Shown piece by piece: positions 42,167 through 56,196 of a stretch of DNA of 64,000 nucleotides. The stretch is taken from assembly GCA_961205875.1 (NCBI GenBank), contig OY540816.1, forward strand, positions 1,984,001 to 2,048,000, read 5' to 3'. This stretch comes from Sialis fuliginosa (taxonomy: Eukaryota > Arthropoda > Insecta > Megaloptera > Sialidae). The notes under the pieces are model-generated. The model was not told where the DNA came from, searched no databases, and worked only from the letters and a program-made list of their open reading frames with translations. How positions within the stretch are numbered: position 1 is the first letter of the stretch; each line of letters starts with the position of its first letter. A program made the translations under genes and the position numbers.

Positions 42167-43993
42167 CCGTAAAGTGCGCCAACTTTGTGCCACTTTTTGA
42201 GGTTTTTTAAGCATATCTTCCTTATTTATTGAGATAATTGGATGGGCATTTTACCCAGCATAACTACACATCTCAGGAATATAATCCTGTTACTGAAAAA
42301 AAATCCAGGTAGCATGGGGAGGAGGGGAGAATTTTTTTCGTGTAGCAGAAAGTTGTATACATAAGTGCGCCAACTTTGTGCCATTCTCTTTTCTCATCTA
42401 AAATGCGTGTTAAACTTGCGCTGGCTCAATGTCGTCACACTCCAGTTATTCACGATTCAAAAGAGTATAAAAAAAGTTTTAATTATTTTTCCCAAGTTAT
42501 TGGTGAAATAAAAAAATTCACTTGAACATCAAAATTTTATTAATCTGTATACAGAACTGTAATAACTGTCTTACAACGTATCTAATTTATGAATAATTCA
42601 AGAAAGTTGTTTAATTGATATAATTAAACCAATTTATAATATATAGTAATTTGGACAGGCCCGTATTAACGAAAATTTTGAAATGATCTTATCAAAAATA
42701 TATAAAGAAAGAAAAGAAAAATTAATGATAGATACGAGTATTTACGATTTCGTATAATAAAAAGTAAAAAATATATCAAAATTTAATATTTCATCCCCCG
42801 TTACATATAAAGGGTTGTGATTTATATCATTCGATCCGGCGGAAAAAATACTACAGGAGAGGGGGGTTTTAGGGGGGGAAACAACCCCCTATCTCGCATA
42901 GGAACCGAGATATTTACGATTTTGTATAATGAATAAAAATAATAAAAATATTATAATTTAATATTTCTTCCCTTGTTACATATAAAGAGTTGTGATAAGA
43001 ATCATTCGATCCGGCGGAAAAAATACTACGGAGAGGGGGTTTTTTGGGGGAAAACAACCTCTTATCTTGCATAGAAACCGAGATATTTACAATTTTGTAT
43101 AATGAATAAAAATCATATTCATTTTCATACAATTTTTACTCGAAAATATTAACTATAAATTCTCCCTAATACGTGCCTGACCTAATTATTTAAGATTAAA
43201 TTTTAGTTTAATTAGTTAACATCAATATCAAAACTGTCGTTGTTTAACATATGTATGTACGAGTACCTATTCATTATCATACAATTTTTATTTAAAAAAA
43301 AGATTATATTTATTTATAGAAACATACAACGGCCCTGTCCTAATTATTATTGTAATATATTTATTAATTATTATATATTCATAGCATCTAATTTACATTG
43401 TTTTACGATTCTTTTATTTGCGGAGAATTACAAAAAAGAAGCCCATCAATCCCCCCCCCCCAAAAAAACAGTATACTTTGCTCTTAATGTGTACAAGACT
43501 GGTGCCAGTAACTTAGTCCGAGAAAAACAACGAAAACCACAAAAACTATTGAAATAATACGGATTCAGTGATGAGAACAAATGGCACAAAGTTGTCACAC
43601 GTTTCTTTCATTTTTTGAAAATCTTAGTACTATAAGTAAATACAACAACTTGAGAAATCGCCGATTCGGCTATTTCACCTTTAATAGTATAGGAATAGAA
43701 TCATAAACTTACAATAAATCAAAAAAAATCCGAAATATGTTTTCCAGAGGAGACTTCCCCGAAAATTTGGAAAACTGGAAAAACAACACTATCACCAAAA
43801 TATTTTTCGTATTCACAAGATAAGAGTGATAAGGTTGGGAATGTGGAAGTTCACATCTCGCATGTCAGAACTGTCCTACGTATTTTTTTGGAAGCTTTAT
43901 CTCAACAACCTATTCCGCTAGAGAGTCCTTTATGTCCGAAATCAGCAGTGGCACATAGTTGGGTCACTGGCACAAAGTTGGCGCACTTTACGG
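42167..43993. mobile_element. TA-flanked TIR element with repeated GCGCCAACTTTGTGCCA motif
   Basis: The ends are perfect 26-bp inverted repeats (CCGTAAAGTGCGCCAACTTT plus GTGCCA), with TA on both sides (42165-42166 and 43994-43995). The inner part of the end motif recurs at about 42367 in direct orientation. On the right side it occurs inverted and diverged at about 43580 and 43950. The middle contains a 175-bp tandem duplication and copies of the ~125-bp unit known from 8.3-10 kb. No transposase is present. It was inserted into the satellite, so it is younger than the array. Confidence 0.75.
42731..43115. repeat. 175-bp tandem repeat inside the TIR element, ~2.2 copies
   Basis: The landmark TCGATCCGGCGGAAAAAATA occurs at 42831 and 43006. 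Other shared words are GTTACATATAAAG and CGAGATATTTAC. The G-rich stretches after the landmark differ slightly. Confidence 0.85.
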
Positions 43994-43995
43994 TA

Positions 43996-46730
43996 TAAGT
44001 TTATGTTTAAGTTTATGTTTAAGTTTATGTTTTAGTTTATGTTTATGTTTATGTTTAAGTTTATGTTTAAGTTTATGTTTTAGTTTAGGTTTATGTTTAA
44101 GTTTATGTTAAAGTTTATGTTTATGTATATGTTTATGTTTAAGTTTATGTTTATGTTTATGTTTATGTTTATGTTTATGTTTATGTTTATGTTTATGTTT
44201 ATGTTTATGTTTATGTTTATGTTTATGTTTATGTTTATGTTTATGTTTATGTTTATGTTTATGTTTATGTTTATGTTTATGTTTATGTTTATGTTTATGT
44301 TTATGTTTATGTTTATGTTTATGTTTATGTTTATGTTTATGTTTATGTTTATGTTTATGTTTATGTTTATGTTTATGTTTATGTTTATGTTTATGTTTAT
44401 GTTTATGTTTATGTTTATGTTTATGTTTATGTTTATGTTTATGTTTATGTTTATGTTTATGTTTATGTTTATGTTTATGTTTATGTTTATGTTTATGTTT
44501 ATGTTTATGTTTATGTTTATGTTTATGTTTATGTTTATGTTTATGTTTATGTTTATGTTTATGTTTATGTTTATGTTTATGTTTATGTTTATGTTTATGT
44601 TTATGTTTATGTTTATGTTTATGTTTATGTTTATGTTTGTTTATGTTTATGTTTATGTTTATGTTTATGTTTATGTTTATGTTTATGTTTATGTTTATGT
44701 TTATGTTTATGTTTATGTTTATGTTTATGTTTATGTTTATGTTTATGTTTATGTTTATGTTTATGTTTATGTTTATGTTTATGTTTATGTTTATGTTTAT
44801 GTTTATGTTTATGTTTATGTTTATGTTTATGTTTAAGTTTATGTTTAAGTTTATGTTTAAGTTTATAATTAAGTTTATGTTAAAGTTTATGTTTATGTTT
44901 AAGTTTATGTTTATGTTTATGTTTATGTTTATGTTTATGTTTATGTTTATGTTGATGTTTATGTTTAAGTTTATGTTTAAGTTTATGTTTATGTTTATGT
45001 TTATGTTTATGTTTATGTTTATGTTTATGTTTATGTTTATGTTTATGTTTATGTTTATGTTTATGTTTATGTTTATGCTTATGTTTTAATTTATGTTTAA
45101 GTTTATGATTATGTTTATGTTTATGTTTAAGTTTATGTTTAATTTTTATTTAAGTTTATGATTATGTTTATGTTTATAGTAATGTTTATGTTTATGTTTA
45201 TGTTTAAGTTAATGTTTATGTTTATGTTTATGTTTGTGTTTATGTTTTATTTTATGTTTAAGTTTATGTTTAAGTTTATATTTAAGTTTATGTTAAAGTT
45301 TATGTTTATGTTTATGTTTAAGTTTATGTTTATGTTTATGATAAAGTTCATGATTAAGTTTATGTTTTAGTTTATGTTTAAGTTTATGTTCAAATCTATG
45401 TTTAATTTTATGTTTAAGTTTATGTTTAAGTTTATTTAAATATAAACTTAACATATTATTTAAACATAAATTTAAACATAATTTAAAACATAAACTTAAA
45501 CATAAACTTAATCATATACTTAATCATAAACTTAAACATAAATTAAAACATAAACATAAACATAAACTTAAACATAAACTTAATCATAAACTTAATCATA
45601 AACTTAATCATAAACTTAATCATAAACTTAATCATAAACTTAAAGATAAACTTAATCATAAACTTAATCATAAACTTAAACATAAACGTAAACATAAACT
45701 TAATCATAAACTTAATCATAAACTTAATCATAAACTTATTCATAAACTTAAACATAAACTTAAACATAAACTTTAACAAAAACTTAATCATAAACATAAT
45801 CATAAACTTAATCATAAACTTAATCATAAACTTAAACATATACATAAACATAAACTTAATCATAAACTTAATCATAAACTTAAACATAAACTTAATCATA
45901 AACTTAATCATAAACTTAATCATAAACTTAAACATAAACTTAATCATAAACTTAATCATAAACTTAAACATAAACGTAAACATAAACTTAATCATAAACT
46001 TAATCATAAACTTAATCATAAACTTATTCATAAACTTAAACATAAACTTAAACATAAACTTTAACATAAACTTAATCATAAACATAATCATAAACTTAAT
46101 CATAAACTTAATCATAAACTTAAACATATACATAAACATAAACTTTATCATAAACTTAATCATAAACTTAATCATAAACTTAAACATAAACTTAATCATA
46201 AACTTAATCATAAACTTAATCATTAACCTAAACATAAACTTAATCATAAACTTAAACATAAAATTTTAATCATAAACTTAATCAAAAACTTAAACATAAA
46301 CGTAAACATAAACTTAATCATAAACTTAATCATAAACTTTAACATAAACTTAATCATAAACATAATCATAAACTTAATCATAAACTTAAACATAAACTTA
46401 ATCATAAACTAAATCATAAACTTAAACATAAACTTAATCATAAACTTAATCATAAACTTAATCATAAATTTAAACATAAACATAAACATAAACTTAAACA
46501 TAAACTTAATCATAAACTTAATCATAAACATAAACATAAACTTAAACATAAACATAAACTTAATCATAAATTTAATGATAAACTTAAACATAAACTTAAA
46601 CATAAACTTAAACATAAACTTAAACATAAACTTAAACATAAATTAAAACATAAACATAAACATAAACATAAACATAAACATAAACATAAACACAAACATA
46701 AACATAAACATAAACATATACATAAACAAC
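43996..46730. repeat. Satellite unit 1 (type C), inverted arms
   Basis: The left arm, up to about 45440, is TTTATG with TTTAAG variants. At the pivot TTTATTTAAATATAAAC the polarity flips and the right arm is built of CATAAA-CTTAAT and CATAAA-CTTAAA 12-mers. From about 45158 to 46260 it matches unit 2 at an offset of 3496 bases almost perfectly. Confidence 0.9.
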
Positions 46731-46998
46731 ACATTTCGTCTCAATTCGATTTTGCATAGAAAAATAAAAATAATTATATTAAAACATCCTCAAGACAGAT
46801 TTGATACAAATCGACTCGATTTGTATTAATTCGGTTTATTTTGTATTTATTCGTTAATAATTGTCTTGATTCGTTTCAAACAGTCTATTGGAACCAGTTT
46901 TTTAAATCAATTCGAAAAGTGTCAGCGCTAATCGGAATTTTAGAGTCAAAATGCCTAGATTTGACTTAATTTGATGTTATTAGAGTGATATGATGCAA
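46731..46998. repeat. 268-bp satellite spacer, copy 1
   Basis: It begins ACATTTCGTCTCAATTCG and ends AGTGATATGATGCAA. It is non-satellite sequence related to the TCGATT-rich dispersed repeats at 24.0, 26.1 and 31.0 kb. All six spacers are exactly 268 bp. Confidence 0.95.
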
Positions 46999-49900
46999 GT
47001 TTATGTTTAAGTTTATGTTTAAGTTTATGTTTATGTATATGTTTATGTTTATGTTTATGTTTATGTTTATGTTTATGTTTATGTTTATGTTTATGTTTAT
47101 GTTTATGTTTATGTTTATGTTTATGTTTATGTTTATGTTTATGTTTATGTTTATGTTTATGTTTATGTTTATGTTTATGTTTATGTTTATGTTTATGTTT
47201 ATGTTTATGTTTATGTTTATGTTTATGTTTATGTTTATGTTTATGTTTATGTTTATGTTTATGTTTATGTTTATGTTTATGTTTATGTTTATGTTTATGT
47301 TTATGTTTATGTTTATGTTTATGTTTATGTTTATGTTTATGTTTATGTTTATGTTTATGTTTATGTTTATGTTTATGTTTGTTTATGTTTATGTTTATGT
47401 TTATGTTTATGTTTATGTTTATGTTCATGTTCATGTTCATGTTCATGTTTATGTTTATGTTTATGTTTATGTTTATGTTTATGTTTATGTTTATGTTTAT
47501 GTTTATGTTTATGTTTATGTTTATGTTTATGTTTATGTTTATGTTTATGTTTATGTTTATGTTTATGTTTATGTTTATGTTTATGTTTATGTTTATGTTT
47601 ATGTTTATGTTTATGTGTATGTTTATGTTTATGTTTATGTTTAAGTTTATGTTTAAGTTTATGTTTAAGTTTATAATTAAGTTTATGTTAAAGTTTATGT
47701 TTATGTTTAAGTTTATGTTTATGTTTATGTTTATGTTGATGTTTATGTTTAAGTTTATGTTTAAGTTTATGTTTATGTTTATGTTTATGTTTATGTTTAT
47801 GTTTATGTTTATGTTTATGTTTATGTTTATGTTTATGTTTATGTTTATGTTTATGTTTATGTTTATGTTTATGTTTATGTTTATGTTTATGTTTATGTTT
47901 ATGTTTATGTTTATGTTTATGTTTATGTTTATGTTTATGTTTATGTTTATGTTTATGTTTATGTTTATGTTTATGTTTATGTTTATGTTTATGTTTATGT
48001 TTATGTTTATGTTTATGTTTATGTTTATGTTTATGTTTATGTTTATGTTTATGTTTATGTTTATGTTTATGTTTATGTTTATGTTTATGTTTATGTTTAT
48101 GTTTATGTTTATGTTTATGTTTATGTTTATGTTTATGTTTATGTTTATGTTTATGTTTATGTTTATGTTTATGTTTATGTTTGTTTATGTTTATGTTTAT
48201 GTTTATGTTTATGTTTATGTTTATGTTTATGTTTATGTTTATGTTTATGTTTATGTTTATGTTTATGTTTATGTTTATGTTTATGTTTATGTTTATGTTT
48301 ATGTTTATGTTTATGTTTATGTTTATGTTTATGTTTATGTTTATGTTTATGTTTATGTTTAAGTTTATGTTTAAGTTTATGTTTAAGTTTATAATTAAGT
48401 TTATGTTAAAGTTTATGTTTATGTTTAAGTTTATGTTTATGTTTATGTTTATGTTGATGTTTATGTTTAAGTTTATGTTTAAGTTTATGTTTATGTTTAT
48501 GTTTATGTTTATGTTTATGTTTATGTTTATGTTTATGTTTATGTTTATGTTTATGTTTATGTTTATGTTTATGTTTATGCTTATGTTTTAATTTATGTTT
48601 AAGTTTATGATTATGTTTATGTTTAAGTTTATGTTTAATTTTTATTTAAGTTTATGATTATGTTTATGTTTATAGTAATGTTTATGTTTATGTTTATGTT
48701 TAAGTTAATGTTTATGTTTATGTTTATGTTTGTGTTTATGTTTTATTTTATGTTTAAGTTTATGTTTAAGTTTATATTTAAGTTTATGTTAAAGTTTATG
48801 TTTATGTTTATGTTTAAGTTTATGTTTATGTTTATGATAAAGTTCATGATTAAGTTTATGTTTTAGTTTATGTTTAAGTTTATGTTCAAATCTATGTTTA
48901 AATTTATGTTTAAGTTTATGTTTAAGTTTATTTAAATATAAACTTAATATATTATTTAAACATAAATTTAAACATAATTTAAAACATAAACTTAAACATA
49001 AACTTAATCATATACTTAATCATAAACTTAAACATAAATTAAAACATAAACATAAACATAAACTTAAACATAAACTTAATCATAAACTTAATCATAAACT
49101 TAATCATAAACTTAATCATAAACTTAATCATAAACTTAAAGATAAACTTAATCATAAACTTAATCATAAACTTAAACATAAACGTAAACATAAACTTAAT
49201 CATAAACTTAATCATAAACTTAATCATAAACTTATTCATAAACTTAAACATAAACTTAAACATAAACTTTAACAAAAACTTAATCATAAACATAATCATA
49301 AACTTAATCATAAACTTAATCATAAACTTAAACATATACATAAACATAAACTTAATCATAAACTTAATCATAAACTTAAACATAAACTTAATCATAAACT
49401 TAATCATAAACTTAATCATAAACTTAAACATAAACTTAATCATGAACTTAATCATAAACTTAAACATAAACGTAAACATAAACTTAATCATAAACTTAAT
49501 CATAAACTTAATCATAAACTTATTCATAAACTTAAACATAAACTTAAACATAAACTTTAACATAAACTTAATCATAAACATAATCATAAACTTAATCATA
49601 AACTTAATCATAAACTTAAACATATACATAAACATAAACTTTATCATAAACTTAATCATAAACTTAATCATAAACTTAAACATAAACTTAATCATAAACT
49701 TAATCATAAACTTAATCATTAACCTAAACATAAACTTAATCATAAACTTAAACATAAAATTTTAATCATAAACTTAATCAAAAACTTAAACATAAACGTA
49801 AACATAAACTTAATCATAAACTTAATCATAAACTTTAACATAAACTTAATCATAAACATAATCATAAACTTAATCATAAACTTAAACATAAACTTAATCA

Positions 49901-50316
49901 TAAACTAAATCATAAACTTAAACATAAACTTAATCATAAACTTAATCATAAACTTAATCATAAATTTAAACATAAACATAAACATAAACTTAAACATAAA
50001 CTTAATCATAAACTTAATCATAAACTTATTCATAAACTTAATCATAAACATAAACATAAACTTAATCATAAACTTAATCATAAACTTAAACATAAACTTA
50101 AACATAAACATAAACATAAACATAAACTTAAACATAAACATAAACTTAATCATAAATTTAATGATAAACTTAAACATAAACTTAAACATAAACTTAAACA
50201 TAAACTTAAACATAAACTTAAACATAAATTAAAACATAAACATAAACATAAACATAAACATAAACATAAACATAAACACAAACATAAACATAAACATAAA
50301 CATATACATAAACAAC
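46999..50316. repeat. Satellite unit 2 (type C, longest left arm)
   Basis: The left arm (46999 to about 48934) contains two long TTTATG tracts and a cluster of four CATGTT words at about 47425. The pivot is near 48935 and the right arm is about 1.38 kb. It shares its distal left arm and most of the right arm with unit 1. Confidence 0.9.
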
Positions 50317-50584
50317 ACATTTCGTCTCAATTCGATTTTGCATAGAAAAATAAAAATAATTATATTAAAACATCCTCAAGACAGATTTGATACAAATCGA
50401 CTCGATTTGTATTAATTCGGTTTATTTTGTATTTATTCGTTAATAATTGTCTTGATTCGTTTCAAACAGTCTATTGGAACCAGTTTTTTAAATCAATTCG
50501 AAAAGTGTCAGCGCTAATCGGAATTTTAGAGTCAAAATGCCTAGATTTGACTTAATTTGATGTTATTAGAGTGATATGATGCAA
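50317..50584. repeat. 268-bp satellite spacer, copy 2
   Basis: Same sequence as copy 1 as far as can be seen. Confidence 0.95.
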
Positions 50585-53011
50585 GTTTATGTTTAAGTTT
50601 ATGTTTAAGTTTATGTTTATGTATATGTTTATGTTTATGTTTATGATTATGTTTATGTTTATGTTTATGTTTATGTTTATGTTTATGTTTATGTTTATGT
50701 TTATGTTTATGTTTATGTTTATGTTTATGTTTATGTTTATGTTTATGTTTATGTTTATGTTTATGTTTATGTTTATGTTTATGTTTATGTTTATGTTTAT
50801 GTTTATGTTTATGTTTATGTTTATGTTTATGTTTATGTTTATGTTTATGTTTATGTTTATGTTTATGTTTATGTTTATGTTTATGTTTATGTTTATGTTT
50901 ATGTTTATGTTTATGTTTATGTTTATGTTTATGTTTATGTTTATGTTTATGTTTATGTTTATGTTTATGTTTATGTTTATGTTTATGTTTATGTTTATGT
51001 TTATGTTTGTTTATGTTTATGTTTATGTTTATGTTTATGTTTATGTTCATGTTCATGTTCATGTTCATGTTTATGTTTATGTTTATGTTTATGTTTATGT
51101 TTATGTTTATGTTTATGTTTATGTTTATGTTTATGTTTATGTTTATGTTTATGTTTATGTTTATGTTTATGTTTATGTTTATGTTTATGTTTATGTTTAT
51201 GTTTATGTTTATGTTTATATTTATGTTTATGTTTATGTTTATGTTTAAGTTTATGTTTAAGTTTATGTTTAAGTTTATAATTAAGTTTATGTTAAAGGTT
51301 ATGTTTATGTTTAAGTTTATGTTTATGTTTATGTTTATGTTGATGTTTATGTTTAAGTTTATGTTTAAGTTTATGTTTATGTTTATGTTTATGTTTATGT
51401 TTATGTTTATGTTTATGTTTATGTTTATGTTTATGTTTATGTTTATGTTTATGTTTATGTTTATGTTTATGCTTATGTTTTAATTTATGTTTAAGTTTAT
51501 GATTATGTTTATGTTTATGTTTATGTTTATGTTTAAGTTTATGTTTATGTTTATGTTTATATTTGTGTTTATGTTTTATTTTATGTTTAAGTTTATGTTT
51601 AAGTTTATATTTAAGTTTATGTTAAAGTTTATGTTTATGTTTATGTTTAAGTTTATTTTTATGTTTATGATAAAGTTCATGATTAAGTTTATGTTTTAGT
51701 TTATGTTTAAGTTTATGTTCAAATCTATGTTTAAATTTTTGTTTAAGTTTATGTTTAAGTTTATTTAAATATAAACTTAACATATTATTTAAACATAAAT
51801 TTAAACATAATTTAAAACATAAACTTAAACATAAACTTAATCATATACTTAATCATAAACTTAAACATAAATTAAAACATAAACATAAACATAAACTTAA
51901 ACATAAACTTAATCATAAACTTAATCATAAACTTAATCATAAACTTAATCATAAACTTAATCATAAACTTAAACATAAACTTAATCATAAACTTAATCAT
52001 AAACTTACACATAAACGTAAACATATACTTAATCATAAACTTAATCATAAACTTAATCATAAACTTATTCATGAACTTAAACATAAACTTAAACATAAAC
52101 TTTAACATAAACTTAATCATAAACATAATCATAAACTTAATCATAAACTTAATCATAAACTTAAACATATACATAAACATAAACTTTATCATAAACTTAA
52201 TCATAAACTTAATCATAAACTTAAACATAAACTTAATCATAAACTTAATCATAAACTTAATCATTAACCTAAACATAAACTTAATCATAAACTTAAACAT
52301 AAAATTTTAATCATAAACTTAATCAAAAACTTAAACATAAACGTAAACATAAACTTAATCATAAACTTAATCATAAACTTTAACATAAACTTAATCATAA
52401 ACATAATCATAAACTTAATCATAAACTTAAACATAAACTTAATTATAAACTAAATCATAAACTTAAACATAAACTTAATCATAAACTTAATCATAAACTT
52501 AATCATAAACTTAAACATAAACATAAACATAAACTTAAACATAAACTTAATCATAAACTTAATCATAAACTTAATCATAAACTTAAACATAAACTTAATC
52601 ATAAACTTAATCATAAACTTAATGATAAACTTAAACCGAAACTTAATCATAAACTTAATCATAAATTTAAACATAAACTTAAACATAAACATTAACATAA
52701 ACTTAATCATAAACTTAATCATAAACTTATTCATAAACTTAATCATAAACATAAACATAAACTTAATCATAAACTTAATCATAAACTTAAACATAAACTT
52801 AAACATAAACATAAACATAAACTTAAACATAAACATAAACTTAATCATAAATTTAATGATAAACTTAAACATAAACTTAAACATAAACTTAAACATAAAC
52901 TTAAACATAAACTTAAACATAAATTAAAACATAAACATAAACATAAACATAAACATAAACATAAACATAAACACAAACATAAACATAAACATAAACATAT
53001 ACATAAACAAC
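50585..53011. repeat. Satellite unit 3 (type A)
   Basis: Left arm to about 51767, pivot near 51768, right arm to 53011. It has the CATGTT cluster at about 51045-51068. It matches unit 5 nearly base for base after the first tract (offset 5624). Confidence 0.9.
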
Positions 53012-53279
53012 ACATTTCGTCTCAATTCGATTTTGCATAGAAAAATAAAAATAATTATATTAAAACATCCTCAAGACAGATTTGATACAAATCGACTCGA
53101 TTTGTATTAATTCGGTTTATTTTGTATTTATTCGTTAATAATTGTCTTGATTCGTTTCAAACAGTCTATTGGAACCAGTTTTTTAAATCAATTCGAAAAG
53201 TGTCAGCGCTAATCGGAATTTTAGAGTCAAAATGCCTAGATTTGACTTAATTTGATGTTATTTGAGTGATATGATGCAA
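53012..53279. repeat. 268-bp satellite spacer, copy 3
   Basis: It differs from copies 1 and 2 by one visible change (GTTATTTGAGTG instead of GTTATTAGAGTG), shared with copy 5. Confidence 0.95.
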
Positions 53280-55928
53280 GTTTATGTTTAAGTTTATGTT
53301 TAAGTTTATGTTTATGTATATGTTTATGTTTATGTTTATGTTTATGTTTTTGTTTATGTTTATGTTTATGTTTATGTTTATGTTTATGTTTATGTTTATG
53401 TTTATGTTTATGTTTATGTTTATGTTTATGCTTATGTTTTAATTTATGTTTAAGTTTATGATTATGTTTATGTTTAAGTTTATGTTTAATTTTATGTTTA
53501 TGTTTATGTTTATGTTTATGTTTATGTTAATGTTAATGTTTATGTTTAAGTTTATTTTTATGTTTATGTTTATGTTTATGTTTATGTTTATGTTTATGTT
53601 TATGTTTATGTTTATGTTTATGTTTATGTTTATGTTTATGTTTATGTTTATGTTTATGTTTATGTTTATGTTTATGTTTATGTTTATGTTTATGTTTATG
53701 TTTATGTTTATGTTTATGTTTATGTTTATGTTTATGTTTATGTTTATGTTTATGTTTATGTTTATGTTTATGTTTATGTTTATGTTTATGTTTATGTTTA
53801 TGTTTATGTTTATGTTTATGTTTATGTTTATGTTTATGTTTATGATTATGTTTATGTTTATGTTTATGTTTATGTTTATGTTTATGTTTATGTTTATGTT
53901 TATGTTTATGTTTATGTTTATGTTTATGTTTATGTTTATGTTTGTTTATGTTTATGTTTATGTTTATGTTTATGTTTATGTTTATGTTTATGTTTATGTT
54001 TATGTTTATGTTTATGTTTATGTTTATGTTTATGTTTATGTTTATGTTTATGTTTATGTTTATGTTTATGTTTATGTTTATGTTTATGTTTATGTTTATG
54101 TTTATGTTTATGTTTATGTTTATGTTTATGTTTATGTTTATGTTTATGTTTATGTTTATGTTTATGTTTAAGTTTATGTTTAAGTTTATGTTTAAGTTTA
54201 TAATTAAGTTTATGTTAAAGTTTATGTTTATGTTTAAGTTTATGTTTATGTTTATGTTTATGTTGATGTTTATGTTTAAGTTTATGTTTAAGTTTATGTT
54301 TATGTTTATGTTTATGTTTATGTTTATGTTTATGTTTATGTTTATGTTTATGTTTATGCTTATGTTTTAATTTATGTTTAAGTTTATGATTATGTTTATG
54401 TTTATAGTAATGTTTATGTTTATGTTTATGTTTATGTTTAAGTTTATGTTTATGTTTATGTTTATGTTTGTGTTTATGTTTTATTTTATGTTTAAGTTTA
54501 TGTTTAAGTTTATATTTAAGTTTATGTTAAAGTTTATGTTTATGTTTATGTTTAAGTTTATGTTTATGTTTATGATAAAGTTCATGATTAAGTTTATGTT
54601 TTAGTTTATGTTTAAGTTTATGTTCAAATCTATGTTTAAATTTATGTTTAAATTTATGTTTAAGTTTATTTAAATATAAACTTTACATATTATTTAAACA
54701 TAAATTTAAACATAATTTAAAACATAAACTTAAACATAAACTTAATCATATACTTAATCATAAACTTAAACATAAATTAAAACATAAACATAAACATAAA
54801 CTTAAACATAAACTTAATCATAAACTTAATCATAAACTTAATCATAAACTTAATCATAAACTTAATCATAAACTTAAACATAAACTTAATCATAAACTTA
54901 ATCATAAACTTAAACATAAACGTAAACATAAACTTAATCATAAACTTAATCATAAACTTAATCATAAACTTATTCATAAACTTAAACATAAACTTAAACA
55001 TAAACTTTAACATAAACTTAATCATAAACATAATTATAAACTTAATCATAAACTTAATCATAAACTTAAACATATACATAAACATAAACTTAATCATAAA
55101 CTTAATCATAAACTTAATCATGAACTTAAACATAAACTTAATCATAAACTTTATCATAAACTTAATCATAAACTTAAACATAAACTTAATCATAAACATA
55201 AACATAAAATTTTAATCATAAACTTAATCAAAAACTTAAACATAAACGTAAACATAAACTTAATCATAAACTTAATCATAAACTTTAACATAAACTTAAT
55301 CATAAACATAATCATAAACTTAATCATAAACTTAAACATAAACTTAATCATAAACTAAATCATAAACTTAAACATAAACTTATTCATAAACTTAATCATA
55401 AACTTAAACATAAACTTAAACATAAACATAAACATAAACTTAAACATAAACTTAATCATAAACATAATCATAAACTGAATCATAAACTTAAACATAAACT
55501 TAATCATAAACTTAATCATAAACTTAATGATAAACTTAAACCGAAACTTAATCATAAACTTAATCATAAATTTAAACATAAACTTAAACATAAACATTAA
55601 CATAAACTTAATCATAAACTTAATCATAAACTTATTCATAAACTTAATCATAAACATAAACATAAACTTAATCATAAACTTAATCATAAACTTAAACATA
55701 AACTTAAACATAAACATAAACATAAACTTAAACATAAACATAAACTTAATCATAAATTTAATGATAAACTTAAACATAAACTTAAACATAAACTTAAACA
55801 TAAACTTAAACATAAACTTAAACATAAACTTAAACATAAATTAAAACATAAACATAAACATAAACATAAACATAAACATAAACATAAACACAAACATAAA
55901 CATAAACATAAACATATACATAAACAAC
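53280..55928. repeat. Satellite unit 4 (type B)
   Basis: It opens with a TTTTTG variant (about 53347) and has a doubled GTTAATG at about 53525. Pivot near 54671. It matches unit 6 at an offset of about 5.61 kb, apart from TTTATG tract length. Confidence 0.9.
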
Positions 55929-56196
55929 ACATTTCGTCTCAATTCGATTTTGCATAGAAAAATAAAAATAATTATATTAAAACATCCTCAAGACAGATTT
56001 GATACAAATCGACTCGATTTGTATTAATTCGGTTTATTTTGTATTTATTCGTTAATAATTGTCTTGATTCGTTTCAAACAGTCTATTGGAACCAGTTTTT
56101 TAAATCAATTCGAAAAGTGTCAGCGCTAATCGGAATTTTAGAGTCAAAATGCCTAGATTTGACTTAATTTGATGTTATTAGAGTGATATGATGCAA
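55929..56196. repeat. 268-bp satellite spacer, copy 4
   Basis: Carries the TTAGAGTG form, as in copies 1, 2 and 6. Confidence 0.95.
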
